A stretch of DNA of 64,000 nt from DAOMNO01 sp035443885 (GCA_035443885.1 DAOMNO010000004.1:124001-188000); one strand, 5' to 3'; positions 17,665 through 26,532 are shown, counted from the stretch's first letter. The notes: a model not told the origin generated them from the sequence alone. Made by a program: numbers and translations.

Positions 17665-19995
17665 GTGGGAGATCATGTGGTTGAGCAGGACCGACATTCT
17701 CCAGACGCCGCCAAACCGCAGGCCTTGCCGGAACACGAGACTTCCACGCTTCCGTCAAGTGGTTCCTTGCCCGGACCAATCGGCATTCCTGACCGGATCG
17801 GGCGGTATCGGATTCGAAAACTGATTGGCATGGGCGGGATGGGGGCGGTGTACCTCGCCGAGCAGGACTCGCCCCGCAAGCTGGTCGCAGTCAAGATTCT
17901 GAAGAACACCGACCGCCTTCACGCTGCGGCTGGTGCGATCAAGCGTTTTCAGGATGAGGCTCAAATCCTGGCATCACTCCGCCATCCGTACATCATTCAC
18001 GTGTACGACGCCGGCGTTGAGATGTATCAGGGTGAGAAGTTCGCCTACTTCGCGATGGAGTACGTCCCCGGAGCGATGCCGATCACAGACTACGCAGCAG
18101 CGCATGGCCTGAGCGTCGCACAAAGGCTTGAGTTGATGGTTCGAGTGTGCGATGCCGTTGACCAGGCGCACAGGCTCGGAATCGTGCATCGCGATCTCAA
18201 ACCCGGCAACATCCTGGTTGATCCTTCAGGCGAGCCGAAGGTGATTGACTTCGGAATTGCCAGTGCAACGATGGACGCACATGGCAACATCGAACCGCAT
18301 GTCGAAGACGGCCGCGTGATCGGCACAGTTCGCTACATGGCGCCTGAGCAGATTCGCCCCGTTGCGCAGATGATCGGACCGGCAACAGATGTTTACGCGC
18401 TGGGCGTGATTCTGTACGAGTTGCTTTGCGGCGAAATGCCGTACAACTTGAAGCAAGTTTCATTGATAGAAGCTGCGAATACGATCTGCGACAAACCACC
18501 AAAACGACCGAGCGAAACATTGCATCGCGTTGGGGGTGAACTTGAGCGCATGCTTTTGGGGGCTTTGAGCAAGAACCCGCGCGATCGTCCGCCGGCGGCG
18601 GCGGCTCTGGGCCAGCGGATGCAGGCGTATCTAGATCGTCGACGACCGCTTGTTGAGCTTCGTAATGCGGCGGCTCGATTCATGATGCGCCATGTGGTTA
18701 CGACGGCGTTGGTGATTGTTCTTATCGCTTCGCTTTTGACGGAATTCGTCGGCGTGCCCCTTGTCTATCAATGGACAAATGCAAACAACACATACCTCTC
18801 TGCGCTGGCGTCGCTTGGTACCTCGCCGCCGAGCAGTGATGCGTTCAGACATTCGCGCATCGTGCGCCTGACCGATCATGCTGCTTCACGCCTCAGCGAC
18901 TTGGCGGATCGGCATGGCGTAACCGGCGTAGAGACGGATCGCTGGACTACTGTTCGTCGGTTGCATGGCCAACTCATGAAGCAGCTTGCCAAGGCTGGTG
19001 TTCGCGTTGTTGCGTGGGATATCGCATTTCCAGGCGAGACCGATGCAGACGAGGCGTTTCTAGCTGGTGTGCAGGCCATCAAAAATGCGGGCGGCGACGT
19101 CGTCATCACCTCGCCGGATTGGCGCGTGGATGAGCATGGACTTGCGCTGATGGTCAATCCGATTTTTGCAGAACATGTGAAATGGGGTGTCGCTAGTGGT
19201 GGAGCTGCTTCGGATGTCTTGTGGGAGTTGGACGTGGTTCTCCTTCGAGATGTGCTCGATCCGATTCAATCCTTTGTCTTCGCCACGATTGGCGCGTATC
19301 GGAATCCCGGCTGGCTGACTGATGTAACATTTGATCCGCCGAGCGCGATGGCGCACATTCGGTGGTATCGCCCGGATGCAGCAGGTCGGCGAACGTGGTT
19401 GCCGGGCGAGCGGTTGCAGGTGCGGCTTAGTGGGTTTCACACGGGTATCGATGAGCCTCAGGTGGGCATCTCGCCGAAGGATGCCGTGGGTTTTTCACTG
19501 CTGAGCATTCCGTCAGATGATTTTCTTGAAGCATCGAGCGTCGATTACGACTGGGTGCTCGAAGCCAGCGATGCGGAGGTTGCAGCCCGTTTGCGCGGGA
19601 AGGCGGTGTTCGTCGGCGATTTCCGTCAGGTTGCAGAGGAGGAACGCGACCATCCCGGCGGCAGGCGCGTTCATGCGTGTTACGCTCATGCAACGCTGAT
19701 GGATGAAGTCATTGCAGGAGCAGTGCTTCGATACGACCGCATTGCGGCGTCACGCTTCGCGCTGATTGCTGCGGCAGCGCTCGGCGTGGTCATCGGTTTC
19801 AGGCTTGATACACGCCATGTGCCGCGCATCGTCGTGTTGGCGATGGCGGCTGTTGTCATTGCTGGCTTTGCAGTCTTTTTGTTCGCTCAGTATCGTTACA
19901 TCATCAATCCAATCGTTCCTGCGATTGCCATGGTGCTGGGCGGCGAGCTTGCGGCTGCCGCGTGGCGCAGCCGTCGGACGAGTCCAAGCATCTAG
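17665..19995 (+). CDS. Transmembrane Ser/Thr protein kinase with C-terminal CHASE2 sensor
   Basis: 776 residues. N-terminal Hanks-type kinase (about 48-330): glycine loop LIGMGGMGAVY, catalytic lysine VAVKIL, HRDLKPGNIL catalytic loop, DFG as IDFGIA, and MAPEQ. A first membrane helix (about 345-367) leads to a long extracytoplasmic CHASE2 domain (VRVVAWDIAFPGETDADEAF; later ARLRGKAVFVGDF), then three C-terminal helices. In most CHASE2 receptors the sensor is N-terminal and the effector C-terminal; here the order is reversed. The start is GTG 17665, 13 nt after a TATACT box. Probably senses an envelope signal and phosphorylates cytoplasmic targets. Confidence 0.92.
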   Translation: MGDHVVEQDRHSPDAAKPQALPEHETSTLPSSGSLPGPIGIPDRIGRYRIRKLIGMGGMGAVYLAEQDSPRKLVAVKILKNTDRLHAAAGAIKRFQDEAQILASLRHPYIIHVYDAGVEMYQGEKFAYFAMEYVPGAMPITDYAAAHGLSVAQRLELMVRVCDAVDQAHRLGIVHRDLKPGNILVDPSGEPKVIDFGIASATMDAHGNIEPHVEDGRVIGTVRYMAPEQIRPVAQMIGPATDVYALGVILYELLCGEMPYNLKQVSLIEAANTICDKPPKRPSETLHRVGGELERMLLGALSKNPRDRPPAAAALGQRMQAYLDRRRPLVELRNAAARFMMRHVVTTALVIVLIASLLTEFVGVPLVYQWTNANNTYLSALASLGTSPPSSDAFRHSRIVRLTDHAASRLSDLADRHGVTGVETDRWTTVRRLHGQLMKQLAKAGVRVVAWDIAFPGETDADEAFLAGVQAIKNAGGDVVITSPDWRVDEHGLALMVNPIFAEHVKWGVASGGAASDVLWELDVVLLRDVLDPIQSFVFATIGAYRNPGWLTDVTFDPPSAMAHIRWYRPDAAGRRTWLPGERLQVRLSGFHTGIDEPQVGISPKDAVGFSLLSIPSDDFLEASSVDYDWVLEASDAEVAARLRGKAVFVGDFRQVAEEERDHPGGRRVHACYAHATLMDEVIAGAVLRYDRIAASRFALIAAAALGVVIGFRLDTRHVPRIVVLAMAAVVIAGFAVFLFAQYRYIINPIVPAIAMVLGGELAAAAWRSRRTSPSI

Positions 19996-20005
19996 GAGTC
20001 AAGTC

Positions 20006-20737
20006 ATGGGATCCCGATTGGGCGCGGCTATTCTGGCATCACTCTTTGCCGTTTCGCTATGGGGGTGTGCGTGTTGCGACAAGGAACACCCACGCGGCCC
20101 TGAGTTTATGAATCCCACGCCGGTTGTTGCCGTCCGGCAGATCGGCACGCTGTTGACGCCGAATCGACAGATCACCACCCATCAACAGCATGTGTTTCAG
20201 TTTTCGCGTGGTGGAAGTGGAACTGATGACTTTTTTGGGGTGCTCGGTCCGCTTCCGGTCGCCCCGGACAACCCGTCGTATGGACCCGCGGTTGCGACGT
20301 TCGCTAATTCGCTGCCGGTCTTTGCCATCGAATCCGGCTACGCGTACCTGACCGGGCACCGTCCCCACACACGGACCCCGCGAGGCAGTTTCACCGGCTA
20401 TGGCACAACGATGATTGTTCAAGTGCTGCCGGATCGCGATCGCGTGTTTCTCCTTGATGGTGTCAAGATCGAGATCAAACTTGACCGGGGTCTTCCTGGC
20501 CCGCCGGATGATCGTCTCAATACACGATGGCATTATGTTGATGTTGTCTGGACTGCCGAAACGGTGAGGCTCGAATCCGTGAAACCGATTCCTGCGCCAG
20601 GGGATCCGATTCGCGCGTTTGTGGACAGCGCGATCAAGACCGCCAAGGAAGCGGGTTTGGCAATCTCTATACCGCCAACCAGCGCGCCTGCCCCAGTCGA
20701 AGAAGTTCCGATGGAACATCCGCCGGCGTTGTTCTAG
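20006..20737 (+). CDS. Hypothetical lipoprotein
   Basis: 243 residues. The start ATG 20006 is supported by AGGAG overlapping the kinase stop 10 bp upstream. A lipoprotein signal peptide ends in a lipobox-like SLWGC with Cys21 as the lipidation residue, followed by a second Cys pair. The mature protein has a beta-rich stretch (TPRGSFTGYGTTMIVQVLPDRDRVFLLDGVKIEIKL) and a Pro-rich C-terminus. I do not recognise a family. It is probably co-transcribed with the kinase-CHASE2 gene, so an envelope partner or ligand-presenting role is conceivable but unproven. Confidence 0.75.
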   Translation: MGSRLGAAILASLFAVSLWGCACCDKEHPRGPEFMNPTPVVAVRQIGTLLTPNRQITTHQQHVFQFSRGGSGTDDFFGVLGPLPVAPDNPSYGPAVATFANSLPVFAIESGYAYLTGHRPHTRTPRGSFTGYGTTMIVQVLPDRDRVFLLDGVKIEIKLDRGLPGPPDDRLNTRWHYVDVVWTAETVRLESVKPIPAPGDPIRAFVDSAIKTAKEAGLAISIPPTSAPAPVEEVPMEHPPALF

Positions 20738-20798
20738 CACTGCCAACGCAAGCCGCATCGTCGTGAAAGGGCAGACGGATTGGATATCATCCGCGCTG

Positions 20799-21884
20799 AT
20801 GGGCCGCCACGCCTCCGAAACATCCACGTTTCTGCGACGAACCTTTCTTTCCGCGTCTCCGGGGCGTTGGCTTGGCTGGATTGGCGCTGTTGCACTCGTG
20901 TTGTTCGCGGCAGTAAGCCTCTTGAGTTTGCCGTACACATTGGGGCATGCGTCTGACTCGCCAAGCATGGGGGCAGCCGAGGAGCAAGCCTTCGCAACGC
21001 CTGCAAGACGGTTTGAAGCAACGGACCTTGATCTCTCGCTGTTACCGCCGTTCTGGGCAAGGCACGCAGCAGATGAACTCCAGCGATTGGCCGCTGTTGA
21101 ACAAATGCGAGGGGTACGACCGCGTCCACTGCTCGGCACGGATCGACTCGGCCGCGATCTCTTCATCCGCCTGCTGGCGGGCGGTGGAATCAGTCTGCTG
21201 ATTGGTATTTCCGCAGCCGCCATCGCCGTTGTCATCGGCGTGCTGTATGGCACCATTTCTGCATGGGTCGGTGGCCGAACGGATGCCGTGATGATGCGTG
21301 CGGTTGACGTGCTCTTCGGCTTGCCGACTGTGCTGCTGGTCGTGCTGCTTGCGGTCGCTGTGGATGGATTGATCGAACGAAGCGGCGGTTTGCTTTCAAC
21401 CGAACAGCGACAGGCAGCGGGGATCGTTACGCTGCTCGTCGCCATCGGCGGCGTGAGTTGGCTGACGATGGCGCGTGTGATTCGCGGGCAGGTATTGAGT
21501 CTTAAAGAGCAGCCGTTTATGGAAGCATGCCGCGCCATCGGTGTGCCGCTCCCACGGCAGTTCTTCAGGCACTTGCTGCCGAACCTGACGGGGCCGATCG
21601 TTGTGTACGCAACCCTTGCGGTGCCGACCGCGATCCTTTCGGAATCTTTTCTGAGCTTTCTCGGCATCGGCGTGCGTGAACCGTTGCCCAGTTGGGGTAA
21701 CCTCGCGTCCGCAGGTTTGAGCGAGATGAACATTGTCCGTTCGCGATGGTGGCTGTTATTCTGGCCTTGCCTGTTCATTGCCATGACATTGCTTGGGCTG
21801 AACTTTGTCGGCGAGAACCTTCGTGAGAGGCTTGATCCGCGCGGAGCATTCAACAGCGCCCAAAGCCGGAGCATGAAGAACTGA
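20799..21884 (+). CDS. ABC transporter permease, DppC/OppC family
   Basis: 361 residues, inner membrane. It has an N-terminal helix (WLGWIGAVALVLFAAVSLLSL), an extended periplasmic loop, the LLGTDRLGRDLFIRLL signature of DppC/OppC, and the EAA loop EACRAIGVPLPRQFFRHLLPN that docks the ATPase. The C-terminal block SESFLSFLGIGV..PSWGNL is also family-specific. Start: ATG 20799, 8 nt after TATCAT with no Shine-Dalgarno; GTG 20763 is an alternative. A DppB/OppB partner permease and a binding protein would be expected beside it but are absent, so it may pair with subunits encoded elsewhere. Confidence 0.88.
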   Translation: MGRHASETSTFLRRTFLSASPGRWLGWIGAVALVLFAAVSLLSLPYTLGHASDSPSMGAAEEQAFATPARRFEATDLDLSLLPPFWARHAADELQRLAAVEQMRGVRPRPLLGTDRLGRDLFIRLLAGGGISLLIGISAAAIAVVIGVLYGTISAWVGGRTDAVMMRAVDVLFGLPTVLLVVLLAVAVDGLIERSGGLLSTEQRQAAGIVTLLVAIGGVSWLTMARVIRGQVLSLKEQPFMEACRAIGVPLPRQFFRHLLPNLTGPIVVYATLAVPTAILSESFLSFLGIGVREPLPSWGNLASAGLSEMNIVRSRWWLLFWPCLFIAMTLLGLNFVGENLRERLDPRGAFNSAQSRSMKN

Positions 21885-21914
21885 CGTGAAGAAGTCCACA
21901 TTGTCTTTCCGCCA

Positions 21915-22925
21915 ATGAATCAAGGAAGTATCACCCAGGACATGGCCGATGCACCGCTGTTGCAGATTGAAGACCTGACCGTGTCGTTTGCGGCGCGTGA
22001 TGGCCAGATGCTGCGCGCCGTGCACGGCGTCAGCATGACTGTTCGAGCCGGGAAGACGCTTGCGGTGGTGGGGGAGTCAGGCAGTGGCAAATCTGTAACG
22101 GCGTTGACAATTCTGCGATTACTGCCGCCCACAGCAACCATTGAACGAGGCAACATTCTTTTTCAGGGAAAAGATTTGTTTGACCTCAGCGAGCGCCACA
22201 TGCTGGATGTGCGCGGCGGCGAGATTGCCATGATCTTTCAGGAGCCGATGACTTCACTCAATCCGGTGTTTCCGATTGGAGATCAGGTTGCGGAAGCAGT
22301 CCGGCGACATCACAAGGTAACCGCACAAGATGCGAAGTCCATCACCATTGAGGCCATGAATGCAGTGCGATTGCCGCAGCCCGCAAAGCGGTATGGGACG
22401 TATCCGCATCAGCTTTCGGGGGGTATGAGGCAGCGCGTGATGATCGCGATGGCGCTGGCGTGCAAGCCAAAACTGTTGTTGGCAGATGAGCCGACAACTG
22501 CGTTGGATGTAACGATCCAAGCGGACATTCTCGCTCTGCTCCGCCGACTGCGTGATGAACGAAACATGGGAGTTCTGCTGATTACGCACGATCTCGGTAT
22601 CGTCGCGGACCACGCGGACGAAGTCTGCGTGATGTATGCGGGGGCCGTGGTTGAGCGTGCCTCTGTATGCGAACTGCTGGCGAACCCATTGCATCCATAC
22701 ACGCGAGGCCTTCTGGCTTGCAGGCCGCGCATGGAAGGGGATCGTGCGCGTCTTCGCACCATCGCGGAGCTGGTAGCATCGCCCAGTGAGTTTCGCGCGA
22801 TTGTCCCAGGGGATGATTCAACGATACCGTGGTGGCCTTCGCAAGGAGGGCCTGCACGCAGCGCCCCGCAGCTTCAAGAGGTTCATTCGGGGCACTGGGT
22901 CGCATGTCGGCCGCTCCTGCGATGA
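21915..22925 (+). CDS. ABC transporter ATP-binding protein, DppD/OppD family
   Basis: 336 residues. Walker A GESGSGKS, Q-loop MIFQEPMTSLNP, signature LSGGMRQR, Walker B LLLADEPTTALD and switch His in LITHDLG. The Oligo_HPY C-terminal region begins with NPLHPYTRGLL, but the four-cysteine [4Fe-4S]-like element (CPFAxRC...C) usual in DppD/OppD is absent; only HWVACRP survives near the end. Paired with the upstream permease (30-bp gap). Substrate is probably peptide or nickel-like by family, not resolved here. ATG 21942 is an alternative start. Confidence 0.88.
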   Translation: MNQGSITQDMADAPLLQIEDLTVSFAARDGQMLRAVHGVSMTVRAGKTLAVVGESGSGKSVTALTILRLLPPTATIERGNILFQGKDLFDLSERHMLDVRGGEIAMIFQEPMTSLNPVFPIGDQVAEAVRRHHKVTAQDAKSITIEAMNAVRLPQPAKRYGTYPHQLSGGMRQRVMIAMALACKPKLLLADEPTTALDVTIQADILALLRRLRDERNMGVLLITHDLGIVADHADEVCVMYAGAVVERASVCELLANPLHPYTRGLLACRPRMEGDRARLRTIAELVASPSEFRAIVPGDDSTIPWWPSQGGPARSAPQLQEVHSGHWVACRPLLR

Positions 22926-22956
22926 CGAGCTCGTATCTGCCAGAGGGCCATGCACC

Positions 22957-23451
22957 ATGCCGATCATTGAAGCAGGAAAAATCGCGCCGCAATTCTCATT
23001 GCGAGACCAAACCGGACGGCTTCGCACATTGAACGAGTTTCAGGGAAAGCCGTTGGTGCTGTATTTTTATCCCAAGGATGACACGCCCGGCTGTACCACG
23101 CAAGCATGTCAGTTCCGCGACGCCATGCCTCGTTTTGAAGCATCCGGTGTAACCGTTGTGGGTGTCAGTCCGGACGACGTGGCTAGCCATACGGACTTCA
23201 CCGCTAAGTTCACACTCAACTTCACGCTGCTTGCGGATGTGCCCGACAGCTCCGGTGTGCCGCCGGTATGCGATGCCTATGGCGTGTGGCGCGAAAAGAA
23301 CATGTACGGTCGAAAGTACATGGGCGTGGTGCGCACAACGTACCTGATCGACGCAGCAGGGCGGGTGACCCATCGCTGGGACAATGTCAAGGTGCCTGGG
23401 CACGAAGAACAGGTGCTGAAAGCACTACAACACAACGCGCAATCGAGATGA
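22957..23451 (+). CDS. bcp: Thiol peroxidase, peroxiredoxin Q/BCP
   Basis: 164 residues. Peroxidatic Cys46 in DDTPGCTTQAC and resolving Cys51 five residues later, the E. coli BCP arrangement. FYPKD, GVSPDD and VVRTTYLID blocks match the family. Reduces hydrogen peroxide and organic hydroperoxides in the cytoplasm using thioredoxin. Start: ATG 22957 with GAGGG about 10 nt upstream; it begins shortly after the oppD stop. Its stop is 8 bp from the convergent Na/Pi cotransporter stop. Confidence 0.93.
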   Translation: MPIIEAGKIAPQFSLRDQTGRLRTLNEFQGKPLVLYFYPKDDTPGCTTQACQFRDAMPRFEASGVTVVGVSPDDVASHTDFTAKFTLNFTLLADVPDSSGVPPVCDAYGVWREKNMYGRKYMGVVRTTYLIDAAGRVTHRWDNVKVPGHEEQVLKALQHNAQSR

Positions 23452-23459
23452 ACGGCGCG

Positions 23460-25118
23460 TTATTCGCCTGAATCGCCTCGCGCCACCAGTGTCTCGCCTT
23501 GGGGCCGCACTTCGAGAATCGCGTAGGCAATATTGGCTGCGGCACTGTTGATGCGGCGAAGGTGCGTCAGAAGATCAAGGTGAATCGCGCTGGTTTCGTG
23601 CGACTGCTGGCGACCGGCAGTGAGGCGGGCAAAATGCTTGTCACGAAACTCCTGCTCCGTTCGTTTGATCGTGGTCTTGTGCCGAAGAAGCTGCCTGGCG
23701 AGGGTTTCATCCCGAGTCGTGAATGCCGTTTCGGCAATCAGCAGATTCTCTGAAACGCGACGATGAAACTCGTCAAGCTCTCGCCATCCTTCAGGAGAAA
23801 ACTCGACCCGGTGCCTGATTTTTTTGATAACCAGCTCTGAAATGTTTTTGTCAACAATATCGCCGATCGTTTCCAGTTCGCTCAGGTAACGAAGCTGCAG
23901 CATCTGCTCGTCAGCGTCCTGATGCTCAGCATCCTGCGTGATGAGCCGTGTGAGGAATTTCTTGATCTCCGCATCCAGCAAATCAACTTGATCATCGCGC
24001 CGCGCCACCTCTTCTGCCAGCATTTGATCGTTGCGGCGCAGAGCGATCCAGATGTCGTCAAACATGCCTCGGACGATTTCAGACGTTCGCAGAATTTCAC
24101 GAATCGATTGGCCCATGGCAAGGGCTGTTGAGTCTGAATCGGCCAGGTTGATGTACTTCGGGCCAAATACGGCAACGCCGCTTGCGGTGGCGGGGGGTTC
24201 AGGCACGATGCGATTCAGCAGGTTAGAGATCGCGCCCACCAGCGGCAGGCCGATGATTGCCACCACAATGTTGAACAGCGTGTGTAAGGTTGCGGTTTGC
24301 CTTGATGTGGAGCCGGGCAGGTACTCAGTCAGAGCGAAGAGTTGCGGCAGCAGCGCCATGCAGACAATGGCGACGATCAGTTTCAGCCCGAAGTTGCCGA
24401 GCGCAAGTCGTCGCGACTCGACCTGCCGCCACCCGATGACAAGCGTGGTTGCTGCAAGGCCGACATTCGCGCCGATAACGGTGGGAATGGCGACTTCATA
24501 GCCGACGACACCCGCTGCGATCAAACCGATGACAATCGCAATCGCTGCCGTGCCGGACTGCGAAACCATCGCGATCAGCGCAGCAAGCAGCATCAGGCCC
24601 ACGGGATATCGTTCCGCAATATCGACCAGCTTGGCGAAGTCGCCCGCAGCGTCGATCTGATCCGGAATTCCCATACGGATCACCGTCATGGCAAGAAAGA
24701 TGAGGCCGAGGCTGAGAATCGTCTGACCGATGCCGCGACTTCGCGGCCCAGCGGTGTATTGGAACAGCACCACCCCAATCAGAATGAGAAGCGGCGCAAG
24801 AGTGTTGATATTGAGCGCGACGATCTGCACCAGAATGGTGATGCCGATGTTCGCGCCGAGCATCACGGCCAGCATCTGCCGGGCATTGAGATGTCCTGCC
24901 TGAACCGAATGCACCGCCAGCAGCGACATCGTGGTGCTTGACGGCGCCAGTGCTGCAACGCCTAACCCTGTGAAAAATGCTGTCCCGCGACGAGCGCCGG
25001 CACGCTGAATCCAGACGTTGAATCGCGGGCCAAGCAGACGGTCCAGCCCCTTGCGGAGATACCGCACGCCGAACAAGAGCAGCGCGACGCCGCCTGCGAT
25101 ATAGAGCAGGGTCTCCAT
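23460..25118 (-). CDS. Na+/phosphate cotransporter family protein with PhoU-like tail
   Basis: 552 residues, inner membrane. Two inverted Na_Pi_cotrans repeats occur: LLLFGVRYLRKGLD with a GLGVAALAPSSTTMSLLAV block, and the second LLAALIAMVSQSGTAAIAIVIGL. Several hydrophobic segments cover residues 1-310. The C-terminal about 200 residues are helical and PhoU-like (RREEVARRDDQVDLLDAEIKKFLTRL). YjbB/NptA-like proteins of this class export or import phosphate, and the PhoU-like part couples to cell phosphate status. A terminator and possible leader hairpins precede it (25151-25207). Confidence 0.9.
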   Translation of the reverse strand: METLLYIAGGVALLLFGVRYLRKGLDRLLGPRFNVWIQRAGARRGTAFFTGLGVAALAPSSTTMSLLAVHSVQAGHLNARQMLAVMLGANIGITILVQIVALNINTLAPLLILIGVVLFQYTAGPRSRGIGQTILSLGLIFLAMTVIRMGIPDQIDAAGDFAKLVDIAERYPVGLMLLAALIAMVSQSGTAAIAIVIGLIAAGVVGYEVAIPTVIGANVGLAATTLVIGWRQVESRRLALGNFGLKLIVAIVCMALLPQLFALTEYLPGSTSRQTATLHTLFNIVVAIIGLPLVGAISNLLNRIVPEPPATASGVAVFGPKYINLADSDSTALAMGQSIREILRTSEIVRGMFDDIWIALRRNDQMLAEEVARRDDQVDLLDAEIKKFLTRLITQDAEHQDADEQMLQLRYLSELETIGDIVDKNISELVIKKIRHRVEFSPEGWRELDEFHRRVSENLLIAETAFTTRDETLARQLLRHKTTIKRTEQEFRDKHFARLTAGRQQSHETSAIHLDLLTHLRRINSAAANIAYAILEVRPQGETLVARGDSGE

Positions 25119-25136
25119 CAGGCATCTACCTTCGAC

Positions 25137-25164
25137 CGAATGTTCAGGTTCGGTTTACAAACCG
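25137..25164 (-). promoter_or_regulatory. Possible alternative hairpins in the leader of the Na/Pi cotransporter gene
   Basis: Read on the minus strand, CGGTT-TGTA-AACCG (25164-25151) forms one hairpin, and its CCG can instead pair as CCGAA with TTCGG (25137-25141). The two share bases, so only one can form at a time. The start codon follows within 20 nt of the second. This is the layout of a translational switch, but no known riboswitch or Pho box is recognisable, and short pairings like these can arise by chance. Confidence 0.25.
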
Positions 25165-25177
25165 ATCGATGACATCC

Positions 25178-25207
25178 AATAAAAAGCTCTATCACCCCGC
25201 ACAGAGC
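25178..25207 (-). terminator. Rho-independent terminator after the response regulator / hypothetical gene group
   Basis: On the minus strand GCTCTGT (25207-25201) pairs with ATAGAGC (25192-25186) across an 8-nt loop, one G-U pair included, followed at once by TTTTTATT. It lies 34 bp after the stop of the 130-residue gene and would insulate the Na/Pi cotransporter gene downstream. Confidence 0.6.
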
Positions 25208-25240
25208 GAGGTTGAATACGTTCTCGGAACCTGCTTGCGT

Positions 25241-25633
25241 TCAGTCGAGCCGCTCAGATTCGATGCTGGCCGTCTCACCCGCCAGCTTCTTCTGAACGTA
25301 TTTCTTCATCCATGTCTCAAAGGACTTGCCGGCAGCGGTATCGCGACCTGAGAAACAGATCGAGGCAATATCCGACAGCGGGATCGCAATCCGGTTGCCC
25401 CGCGATTCGTCTGGCAGCATCGCGCGAACCGTCGGCTCAGCTCCGCCCTTGAGATCAAAGAGGAAGCATTCAATGGTCTCGCCGGTTGAGCAACGCTTCA
25501 GCGTTACATCACCTCGGTAATCGACCGCCAGTTCGATTGCTTTGCGCAGTGCAGCCTGATCGTCGGCATGCACCGTGGTGCCCTGCAGTTCCGTGTGGTT
25601 CAGATCAGCGATGGATTTCGTTTCTTGAGGCAT
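25241..25633 (-). CDS. Hypothetical protein, 130 residues
   Basis: The start ATG 25633 (MPQETKSIADLNHTELQG) lies 5 bp after the previous gene's stop; the frame is open further upstream but that part overlaps the previous gene. The protein is soluble and mixed alpha/beta, with a central VTLKRCSTGETIECFLFDLKG strand region, then IAIPLSDIASICFSGRDTAAG, and a basic helix FETWMKKYVQKKLAG. The middle resembles a small beta-barrel that binds a ligand or RNA, but I recognise no family. Forms a small minus-strand unit with the next upstream gene. Confidence 0.7.
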   Translation of the reverse strand: MPQETKSIADLNHTELQGTTVHADDQAALRKAIELAVDYRGDVTLKRCSTGETIECFLFDLKGGAEPTVRAMLPDESRGNRIAIPLSDIASICFSGRDTAAGKSFETWMKKYVQKKLAGETASIESERLD

Positions 25634-25638
25634 GAGCG

Positions 25639-25950
25639 TTATGGATTGAGTTCGCGCCCGGTCGCAGTGTCCACGATCTTCCACTGAAAATGTTTTGCAA
25701 GCCGAATAATGACCATCCACCCGATTTCTTCTTCGACAACCGTCAGCAGCATCTGTGTAACAGGATCGACCAGCGGCGGCAGATCGATACGCACGCCCGG
25801 CCCCCACAGCACGTCATCGGCATCTGCCCGCTCAGGCGAAGTATTGAAGCGACCAAGCTGATCGACCACTTCGCGGCGCGTGCCGAGCGGTGCAAGGCCG
25901 TTGCCCGAAGAAGGCTTGCGCGACAGAATGACATATTGCTGTGTGGCCAC
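25639..25950 (-). CDS. Hypothetical protein, about 103 residues
   Basis: I place the start at GTG 25950 (MATQQYVILS) because GGAG lies 5-6 nt before it; a TTG at 25974 is the only longer option. The protein has no membrane segments. It contains a TRREVVDQLGRFNTSPE segment, an acidic ADADDVLWGPGVRIDLPP stretch and an amphipathic LLTVVEEEIGWMVIIRLAKHF helix. No family recognised. Its stop is 5 bp before the next gene, so the pair is likely co-expressed. Confidence 0.65.
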   Translation of the reverse strand: MATQQYVILSRKPSSGNGLAPLGTRREVVDQLGRFNTSPERADADDVLWGPGVRIDLPPLVDPVTQMLLTVVEEEIGWMVIIRLAKHFQWKIVDTATGRELNP

Positions 25951-26016
25951 GAAAGCTCCAGATTCCGCAATCAACTCGCTCAGGCGAGCCGTGCAGGATA
26001 CCGGAAAACCGCCGAC

Positions 26017-26415
26017 CTAGTCGTCGTCTTCAATGCTGTTTTCGAGAAGCCCCGCGATGGTCTCAATCAGGCGATCCAGTGAGACAGGCTTGTTGAGGTA
26101 GGCGTGAACGCCGATGGAGTGGGCATAGGCCTGATGCCGCTTCCCCTGATTGGCGGTGAGCATGACAACCACGGGGGGATCGTCCTGCTCCACAATTTTC
26201 TCGAGCACAAGGAAGCCTGAACGCTTGGGCAGCATCATGTCGAGTACGACGGCATCCGGCTCAAACTCCTGGCAGGCCACCAGAGCTGCGTTGCCGTCCG
26301 CTGCCGTGCGAGTGGAAGCGCCTTCGGCACGCATAGCGAGTTCAATGCTGGAGAGGATGTCCTCATCATCATCGACGATGAGGACAAGCCGGTTCTGGAG
26401 GCGGCGAGTCTGCAT
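26017..26415 (-). CDS. Single-domain response regulator (CheY-like receiver)
   Basis: 132 residues consisting only of a receiver domain. Acidic pocket VDDDED at 15-19, phospho-acceptor Asp59 in VVLDMMLPKRSG, Thr87 in MLTANQ, Lys109 in LNKP, followed by a short acidic tail. No output domain, so it must act by protein-protein contact, like CheY or Spo0F. No histidine kinase lies nearby. Divergent from rarA with 129 bp between the start codons; AAAGG upstream may serve as ribosome site. Confidence 0.93.
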   Translation of the reverse strand: MQTRRLQNRLVLIVDDDEDILSSIELAMRAEGASTRTAADGNAALVACQEFEPDAVVLDMMLPKRSGFLVLEKIVEQDDPPVVVMLTANQGKRHQAYAHSIGVHAYLNKPVSLDRLIETIAGLLENSIEDDD

Positions 26416-26532
26416 GTGATTGGGCCTTTTCGGTGCGCTAGTAGTATTCCGTCCATACGCAGCGCGTCAACGTTTGGATACCGGTTTCACGGAAAGAAGC
26501 TGCATTCGAGCAGTCCGCAGGGGATCGCTGGC

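Noticed and set aside
21244..21262. TGGCAC...TGCA resembling a sigma-54 (-24/-12) promoter
   Set aside because: It lies inside the permease coding region, with a mismatched -12 element and no gene starting just downstream.
20057..21901. A 614-codon open frame on the minus strand across the lipoprotein and permease genes
   Set aside because: Its translation is Ser/Arg/Pro-rich without any family motif, and both sense genes have clear functional signatures. It is a mirror frame produced by codon bias.
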